A stretch of DNA of 64,000 nucleotides, taken from positions 44,886,067 to 44,950,066 of the forward strand of contig CM060983.1 of the NCBI GenBank assembly GCA_030765065.1, read 5' to 3'. This DNA comes from Deroplatys truncata. Lineage: Eukaryota; Arthropoda; Insecta; Mantodea; Mantidae. Both the position numbers and the translations under genes were made by a program. The notes beneath the pieces are model-generated. The model saw nothing but the letters and a program-made list of their open reading frames with translations, made no database searches and was not told the DNA's origin. Shown piece after piece: positions 57,241 through 64,000 of this stretch (position 1 is its first letter; every line of letters starts with the position of its first letter).

Positions 57241-58495
57241 TTTACTCTGTAAATATTTTAGTTATACGAAATTGTTTAAATATTTCAGTTATAAGAAATT
57301 ATTGTATGAAAATGTACACTACAATGTAAACAGTCCCTAACAAACGACTTGCTTAAGGGAACACCATGGGAACACGGTACTCCGGACGTATGAATGCTAT
57401 ACAGCAGTGAAAATATTTTATGTATCTTATTTACTAAGGAATGAAATTTTCTGAAAATTTTACAGCTTATGAACAAGATTTAGGGGAACATTTTGGCTTT
57501 TAGTTTATGTTTCTATTCCATTTGGTTGATCTTATACAAAATGTCAAGTTTAAAAAATGCATTAAACATTTATTATAAACATGGGTGCATTTAGGTATAA
57601 TTTTTCTCTGAAACTTTTTGCACTATAAAATGACAACTGTTCAAGCATGTTTTGAGTATACATGACTATACTTAACAATGAAATCAATGTGTAAAATTTC
57701 AGCTTTCTGGCTTGAATAGTTTCTGAGAAAATGGTTCGTAAGTATCCAAAAACCATTCTTCACAGAGAAGAGTGTTTGAAAATTCACTTCAATGTTTCAA
57801 CCTACTGAGACCAAGCTCAATACATTCAGGATTACAATCATTTGGATCTTCATCCTACTCCTTCTGAATCTGTGCAAACCTCCCCTTAGTCTTCTCAGAT
57901 TTCTGTTTAAAAAGTCAGTGGTATCTCAGAACTTTGAAGGAGGGGGAGTGGGCGTGTCACAGCTTGGTTTAAAATGACACTGGGGATGCGCTTCATACTT
58001 AAAATAGTCGTAACACTATAAATGTATATACATTCTTCAGCTCCAAACTTCAGGGAATTTTAAATGACAACTACAAAAAAAAATAAGTTATTCTTGGTCA
58101 TTTTAGTATCTACCATGTTCCCTCATTCGACACAGACACAAAAGAGCGAAAGAGAAAAAAAGGTAACATAGCAAGACAGAGATGTGTGTGACATAATATT
58201 TTCCCAAATCAGTCAAGAAGTCGTTGAAGTAAGGTGCAGAGCTTTAGTATTTTTCCAAAGATGCTCTCTGACGAGCCAATGAGGGTAGTTGTAACAAATT
58301 TGAAAATATAAATGAATGAATGAAAATAGGTCCGTGAGCGTTATAGCAATTGTTGTATAAAAGGGAGTGCGAGAGTTTTAACACAGTTTAATAATATTCT
58401 GGTTCTTGCTTCGTACTCAGTCATTAATTCTGAAAGAAGTGTTGAAAGAGATGCATAATAATGGGGCGTGTTCAAGAGTTGAGATGCATCCATAT
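57241..58495. other. No recognisable feature
   Basis: AT-rich, short open frames without motifs. A TATAAAAGG-like motif occurs at about 58356, but there is nothing downstream to support a promoter except the LTR copy that ends at 58496. Confidence 0.35.
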
Positions 58496-58989
58496 TGTGA
58501 CTTTGTCCAGTTTATATTGTCACTTCACTATTGTGATACTAATTCAATTTTCCCTGTCACTTCACTCTTCTTCGCGACGTAATGAATACGCGCGAAGAGT
58601 CTCTTTCGGATATTTCACTCGCAGAGGAATCGAACACAAGACGTCTCTAATACCTCGCAGTAGTAGCACTCATGTGCTCACAGTTGTCGTCCCAAACGCA
58701 CTCACAGAACCGTCCTTGATGTTGCATCGGAAACGCATTCACTAACATCTCACTCGCGAACACGCTGCTTTATATAGGCGCTGGAATTTTCCACAGAACA
58801 TTCTAGGTTGTTCTGGAGACGGGGAAATGGGAAACTTAAAGAAAATTCTGCTTATTTGCCGATAGCGCTGTTGGTATTTGCGCTGGATGAGAGCATTACT
58901 GCGTTTACATATCTCTATTTATCTTTCCAATTGCCTGGTTGGTCGGCGCCAAACATCCGATTAGTTTGGGCCATTGCCGCCGCGCCGCA
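58496..58989 (-). mobile_element. Solo LTR-like element, copy 3 (best promoter)
   Basis: 494 bp, TG...CA on the minus strand. It carries a clear heat-shock-like cluster, GAATGTTC followed after four bases by GAAAATTC (plus 58784-58805), and CTATATAAAG (plus 58768-58777) downstream of it. The later blocks (TCTTGTGTTCGATTCC, ACGTCGCGAAGAAGAGTGAA, GGACAAAGTCACA) match copies 1 and 2. Flanking 4-mers are similar but not identical. No internal region or partner LTR. Confidence 0.65.
58768..58805 (-). promoter_or_regulatory. Heat-shock-element cluster and TATA box
   Basis: On the minus strand GAATGTTCTGTGGAAAATTC gives four alternating GAA/TTC units, and CTATATAAAG follows after about 10 bases. 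Drive by heat-shock factor is inferred from the motif only. Confidence 0.6.
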
Positions 58990-59293
58990 ATAATAAATAA
59001 TAATCGTGGGAATAAAGTTAAATGTTAATAATCAGTGCTTATTCATCCACCTGCACAACCACACCTGATATAAGAGTAAATAGCCAGAAAAAGGGGATTT
59101 ACATCTTGGCAACAAACAAACCACCCATGCACATACATCACCTATTCATAACCAACCTCCCTCCCGCTACAACTAAATATTTTATTTCATTTGAATACGA
59201 ATTTAATATCAGCACAAAACAAACTTACAGCAATATTAAGGACTTAATAATATCTACCTGCCTTCTAACTCGTTATCAATGTGACTTTACTTC

Positions 59294-59650
59294 AAAAGAT
59301 CTGATGTGTTACATTCACATGTCTTTCTCTATCCCCTATTATCTTTATATGGCTTCTACAAAACGTTTCTTATAAAAGCTTATTTTTCTATCTACTAATC
59401 GAGATAAGCGTTTATATAGGAAACCAATCGATAATGAGATGTTTAAAAGCAGATCGCTGTATGCTGATCTTGAAATTCCACTCTCTTACGACATCCCGAG
59501 AAACAAATGTATGATGATCGCTTCAAAAAAATGACAAGGAATCTTAAAAATTCAAACCAATAACATCGGATATCTAGTAAATGGTTTGCTGCAACAAAAG
59601 GGTTTATTATTTGACCTAAACTGTGTCTTTTTTAAAGAGATCTACATTTT
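59294..59650 (+). repeat. CTTTCTC-family repeat, subfamily B, 5' part of outer copy
   Basis: GATCTGATGTGTTACATTC start with CATGTCTTTCTCTATCCCC; runs to AAAGAGATCTACATTTTT, then meets reverse copies. Continues at 60553. Confidence 0.75.
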
Positions 59651-59768
59651 TATTTTCTCTACCACGTACCTAGTATGAAGAGAAGATATTGCATTTCACT
59701 CAAAGCTCCGATACCGAGATTTCACCGTAAATACACGTTTAAAGGGCGCCTGAATAAAAAAATCATCT
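59651..59768 (-). repeat. CTTTCTC-family repeat, subfamily B, 3' fragment
   Basis: ATTTTCTCTACCACGTACC to CGCCTGAATAAAAAAATC; the remainder of this copy is replaced by the next one, which starts at its T/A run. Confidence 0.75.
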
Positions 59769-60552
59769 TTACTTTCTCTACCACGTACCTAGTAGGCAGA
59801 GATGGTACCTATGCATTCCATCCAAAAATTTGATATCGAGATTTCTTCGAAATGCAGTTTTGAGGTCCCTTGAATAAAAAAGTTTTTTTTTAGAAGGTGG
59901 TCTGTGTGTGTGGCTGTGAACAGCATAAATCAAAAACGAAAAGCTGGATACACGCAAAAATTTGTATTTAAGTTCAGTGCGTTCCAAAGATGCAGCATGA
60001 ACATTTTCAAGAAAATTCCCCCACCCGAAACATCTTACATGGAAGATTTTTCCGCATTTTTTATTTTCTAAAAAATGACTAACGATTTTGATTAAAATAC
60101 CGTATGTTAAAGATATTTACATGACAAATAAAATGCATATCTGGAATTTTCTGGGAATAGCCTTTGAAGTCCACTTCATTCAGAAGGAATTTTGTATAAT
60201 CTTGTAAAACTGGTAAGCGTTAAGCGATAGGCGAAAACGTAGTACACAAGAAATATAGTTCTCCTTAAAAACAGACAGTTTATTTAAGTCGTGTCAACAT
60301 TCAGTTGTTTCTCGCGCCGTCATGGAAACAGTATGGAATTTTAAGACCAGCATATAGCGAGCACCCAGTTCTTAAACATTTGACTGTAGCTGTTCCCTTT
60401 GTATCTATAACAAAATGTGTAATGTAGCTACTTTTGCAAAAGTTTATTTGAATTAAAATACACTAGATATAAAAATAAGCTTTAGTGAGAGTGGTTTGTA
60501 TACACACTAATAAACGATAGAAGGTAGAGAAAGTCATGTGAATGTACCACAT
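59769..60552 (-). repeat. CTTTCTC-family repeat, subfamily B, full length
   Basis: The most complete B copy. 3' end TTTACTTTCTCTACCACGTA, 5' end GGTAGAGAAAGTCATGTGAA. Both ends therefore read CTTTCTCTACC, whereas A copies read CTTTCTCTACT at both ends. Confidence 0.85.
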
Positions 60553-60766
60553 CTCAAAATTCAAAATATAGATTTTGCCATGTAAATATCTTAAATATAC
60601 TTATGGCATTTTAATGAAAATCGTTAGAGCCATTTTTTAGAAAATAAAAAAAAAACGAATATGTTTTCATGTAAAGGGTAGTTTGGGGTGTAAGGTTTTT
60701 TACTTTTTTTTTAAATCTTAGTGTCGCATCTTTCCAACTTTTCGTTTTTTAGTTATGCTGCTCACT

Positions 60767-60828
<62 letters not shown>

Positions 60829-60929
60829 GGGCTCAATTACATGTATTTGCGATGAAATGTCGATATCGAATATTAAGGTAGGAATGAAATACTTCCTCGC
60901 CTACTAGGTACGTGGTAGAAAAGTAAATA
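60553..60929 (+). repeat. CTTTCTC-family repeat, subfamily B, 3' part of outer copy
   Basis: Continues 59294-59650 from AAAATTCAAAATATAGATT to CTAGGTACGTGGTAGAAAAG. Contains the longest CA run of the window. Confidence 0.75.
60769..60826. repeat. (CA)29 microsatellite
   Basis: Uninterrupted run at the family's microsatellite position. Confidence 0.97.
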
Positions 60930-60995
60930 AGCTTTTGTAAGAATAGTTTGTAGAAGAGTGGGTAGAGAAATTCATGTGAATGAAAAACATCAGAC
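60930..60995 (-). repeat. CTTTCTC-family repeat, 5' end fragment
   Basis: AAGCTTTTGTAAGAATAGTTTG to CATGTGAATGAAAAACATCAG, only the outermost part of a minus-strand copy. Confidence 0.7.
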
Positions 60996-62227
60996 ACAAA
61001 TATATCCGGGCTGGACAAGTATGTTGACGTGAAGCCCTTTCGAGTCTGTTCAATGAGGGCCCAAACCTAACATAATTTTATTCCAAATGCTCGCAATATG
61101 CAGTCCGTTCTCGTACATTGCCTCGAGATATTAAATCAGACCGACGTGTTCGATAGGGAAGCTGTTGGGCGAATTATATTAGTTTAGACCGCGACCAAGG
61201 CTGTCTAGTTTCCACACTGCCGCACGTTTCCTCTTGCGATTATTAGATGTGACAGCTAATGTGCACAAACAGGTCAGCAAACATTAACTTCAACTCATTG
61301 AGGAGTAAACGTTAACCGCAATATTCGCCTAAGCACACGACTAACTGCTTTAAATTAGATACGTGCTCTGACTGAATTATCTGCAGGTTGTGATTTGGAA
61401 GGACACCAGTACGGCTTATTGTAGGCTGAGGAGCCTGGCCCCCGCAAGGGAAATATCCCTACTGTGTCATTGCATTCCATCTAGACCAAGTGCATAGCTC
61501 TTTTCCGGTTATTTTGCCCTTCTCGCTTCCTCAGTCTCCAAAACCAAACGTGCATTCAGTACACGTATGGATACGATGCGAGACCTTGGAAACACCCCTG
61601 ATTCCAAGTTCCAATAGAGGGCAACGCCATTTAATTATTCCACTTAACCCTTGTAATAACGTAGTAAAGGTTCTTGCCCGAGATGCCGTTTTGGAACATA
61701 TAATCATTAGCTTAATGCAAACTGATACGAAAATAAAGTGGGAATTATCTTGCATTCCATTAAGGGGGGAAACTTGGAAATGTATTTCTTAAACAATTAG
61801 CTATTTTTTGACCAGATATTTTTGTTATATTGCATAAGAAACTTCCACCTTTCAGATAAATTCCTTGAGCAGTTCTTAGGAAGAGAATATGTTCTTTTTA
61901 AAGATATACAAGAAAATCTCCTTGCGGTTTACTTTTCAAAATCTTGGAACAAAATTTAATTTTTTTTTCCAACATATGTCTTAAAAACTTATTACACGAT
62001 TTGAAAATGAAATATGAATTACCTTAGAAAGCAAATTCAATAGTATTTCTCGCTTTTTAATCAATAAAAAGTATTTCTAATCACACGTACTTCGCCATTT
62101 TCACCTTACTGGCAATTTCCAGCAATAACTTTCATTAATCCTCTAAGATTCCTTGGGGAAATTTACCAAGTAATTGGCAAAAACTTGCATCGTAATGAGG
62201 AATTCAAATAATAGAGCACTGAAAAGA
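60996..62227. other. No gene recognised
   Basis: The 100-codon frame at 61490-61792 has no known motif and no clear codon bias. No shared repeat. Confidence 0.35.
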
Positions 62228-62977
62228 AAAACCTGATATGATACTTTCACATGACTTTCCCTTGCCTCTGTCGTTTATTGGCGAGTATACAAACTATTCT
62301 TACTATCGCTTATTTTTATATCTACTACATTTTAATCCAAATAAACCTTTGCAGAAATAGCTAATTACACATTTCATTATAGATACATAGAGAACACCGA
62401 TAGTCAATGTTTAAGAACGGATGCATATGCTGGCCTTAAAATTCCATACTGTTGCCATGCAATCGCAAGAAACAACTGAATGTTGAAAGGACTTCAAAGA
62501 ATGACCAATAAATCCACAATTCGAACACTGACAACCGATATCTCCGAAATGGTTTATGATACAGAAAAGCTTATTTGAAATAAATTGTGTTTTAATGAGG
62601 TCTACCTTATTGGTCTAGTACATTTTCTTCTATTGCTTGACGTTTACCAGTTATACAAGATTATACAAAATCCCTTCCAATGAAGAGGACTTCGAAGGCT
62701 ATTCCCAGAAAATTCAAGATAAACATTATACTTGTCATGTAAATATATTTAATATATGGTATTTTAATCAAAATCGTTAGAGCCATTTTTTAGAAAATAA
62801 GAATTGTCGAAAAAATTTCCACGTAAAGGGTATTTGGGGTGGGGGGATTTTCTTGAAAGTCTTCGTGTCGTATCCTTGGAAGATACTGAACTTAAACGCG
62901 GAGCTTTTTCTAAAAATGCCATTTTTATTCGGAGGACCTGAAAACATGTAGTATGCGTAGTAGAGCAAGTATAAAAA
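62228..62977 (+). repeat. CTTTCTC-family repeat, subfamily B, nearly full length
   Basis: Starts ACCTGATATGATACTTTCACA and ends GTAGTAGAGCAAGTATAAAA. Lacks about 100 bases around the microsatellite (joint after CTGAACTTAAACGCGG). Confidence 0.8.
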
Positions 62978-63126
62978 AAAACGAATAACGAATTCCCATT
63001 TGAGAAAAGGTATTAAGTATTGGAAGATTCAAGCAAATCAGAAGCAATATCTCTGAAATGGTTCACTCGACAAAAAAAAAAAAAAAAAAAAAAAAAAAGC
63101 ATAAATTGTGTTTAACGGAATCTACA
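62978..63126 (+). repeat. CTTTCTC-family repeat A, internal fragment with A27 run
   Basis: From GAATAACGAATTCCCATTTG to GGAATCTACA. The CAACAAAA block has grown to 27 A (63072-63098). It is cut by the next, minus-strand copy at a T run. Confidence 0.8.
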
Positions 63127-63990
63127 TTTTTACTTTCTCTACTACGTACAGTAAGTAGGGGAAGTATTGCATTCCACCCAAAAATTCGATACCGAGATTT
63201 CACCGGAAATACATGTTTTGAGACCTCCTGAATCCAAAAAAAGCATTTTTGGAAACATGTCCGTGTGTGTGTCTGTGTGTGTGTGTGTCTGTGAACAGCA
63301 TAACTCAAAAACGAACAGTCGGATAAACACCAAACTTGGTATTTAGGTTCAGTATCTTCCAGAGATGCGACACGAAGGTTTTCAAGAAAATCCCCCCACC
63401 CCAGACTACCCTTTACATGGAAGATTTTTCGAAAATTTTAATTTTCTCAAAAATGGCTCTAACGATTTTGATTAAAATATCATATGTTTAAGATAATGTT
63501 ATGAGAAATGAAATGTATATCTCGAATTTTCTGGGAATGTCTCCAAAAGTATTCTTCATTGTGAACGACTTTTGCATAACTGGTAAACCATAAGAGATAG
63601 ACAAAATTTTACTACACAAAAAATGTAGATCGCATTAAAATACACAACTTATGTCATATACATTTCTTTTGTTGAGTGAACCGTTTTCGAGATATTGCTT
63701 GTTATTTCCTTAAATTTTCCAATACTTATACTTCTTCTCAAATTCGTTATTCATTTTTTTATATCCTGGACATGCAAAGAGAATGGAATTCGCAACATAG
63801 CAACCATTGTTAAAATATTTGACTATCGCTTAAAAGCTACCATGTTTCCCTTGCATCTACAAGAAAATTACCAATAAGGTTGACATCTCGATATCTCGAT
63901 TAACATGAAGCATATGGAGAATAGGCGTTTGTAAAAATAGATTGTACAAGAGTAGAGAAAGTCATGTGAGTGTAACTAATCAGATTTTTT
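63127..63990 (-). repeat. CTTTCTC-family repeat, subfamily A, full length
   Basis: Complete minus-strand copy, TTTTTACTTTCTCTACTACG to AACTAATCAGATTTTT, with an interrupted TG microsatellite at 63263-63294. Inserted in the A fragment 62978-63126. Confidence 0.9.
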
Positions 63991-64000
63991 TTAGTAACAT

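Noticed and set aside
61490..61792. 100-codon frame as a gene
   Set aside because: No recognisable motif; an antisense frame is similarly open; no other support.

Overview
This window looks like intergenic or intronic DNA from an arthropod, most likely an insect with a large, transposon-rich genome. The support is AT-rich sequence without any recognisable host gene, several mariner (D,D34D) and other Tc1/mariner-superfamily transposase remnants, and several tRNA-derived SINE families. One SINE carries a 3' segment common in insect SINEs. A polyneopteran (cockroach, termite, stick insect or orthopteran) would fit, but the sequence alone does not settle it. No intact host gene, rRNA, functional tRNA or CRISPR array is seen.

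The dominant component is one interspersed repeat family, called here the 'CTTTCTC family'. I see about 30 full, partial or nested pieces on both strands, together about a quarter of the window. Full copies are about 0.75-0.95 kb. The forward 5' end reads TCTGATGTGTTACA and is followed by a subterminal ACTTTCTCTACT; the forward 3' end is the inverse, AGTAGAGAAAGT, followed by AAAAA. A short hairpin lies just inside the 3' end, and a CA microsatellite of variable length sits at a fixed internal position. There are two subfamilies. In subfamily A the subterminal motif is CTCTACT at both ends; in subfamily B the best complete copy has CTCTACC at both ends. Copies insert at A/T homopolymer runs and often into each other. 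I read it as a non-autonomous class II element, with a Helentron-associated (HINE-like) or MITE-like origin as competing explanations.

Layout. 1-8 kb: decayed Tc1/mariner-type transposase fragments (300-660 and 7309-7875, minus), a pair of tRNA-like SINEs (2.64-2.98 kb) and a 36-bp minisatellite (5.1 kb). 8.9-16 kb: a full A repeat, a poly(A)-tailed retroposon with a 205-codon open frame, a mariner inserted into that poly(A) tail, and a minus-strand repeat split by an LTR-like element. 18-26.4 kb: a perfect 22-bp inverted repeat, an LTR-like element with heat-shock-element and TATA motifs, and a dense run of A repeats. 27-33 kb: a second LTR copy flanked by a 4-bp duplication, a SINE with an 11-bp target duplication, and dispersed blocks of another repeat. 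33-42 kb: a nest in which a B repeat contains a TA-flanked Tc1-like element, which contains an inverted-repeat segment, which contains an A repeat; beside it is a mariner with an internal inversion and a SINE inside it. 43-57 kb: SINEs, an inverted pair of repeat C, a mariner fragment at 48.5 kb and a near-complete mariner at 54.5 kb. 58-64 kb: a third LTR copy and more nested repeats.

The elements do not form a pathway. Together they record layered transposition: SINEs into mariners and repeats, repeats into repeats, a mariner into a retroposon tail. The most interesting candidates are the CTTTCTC family with its co-varying ends, the LTR family carrying heat-shock-type promoters, and the ORF1-like retroposon.
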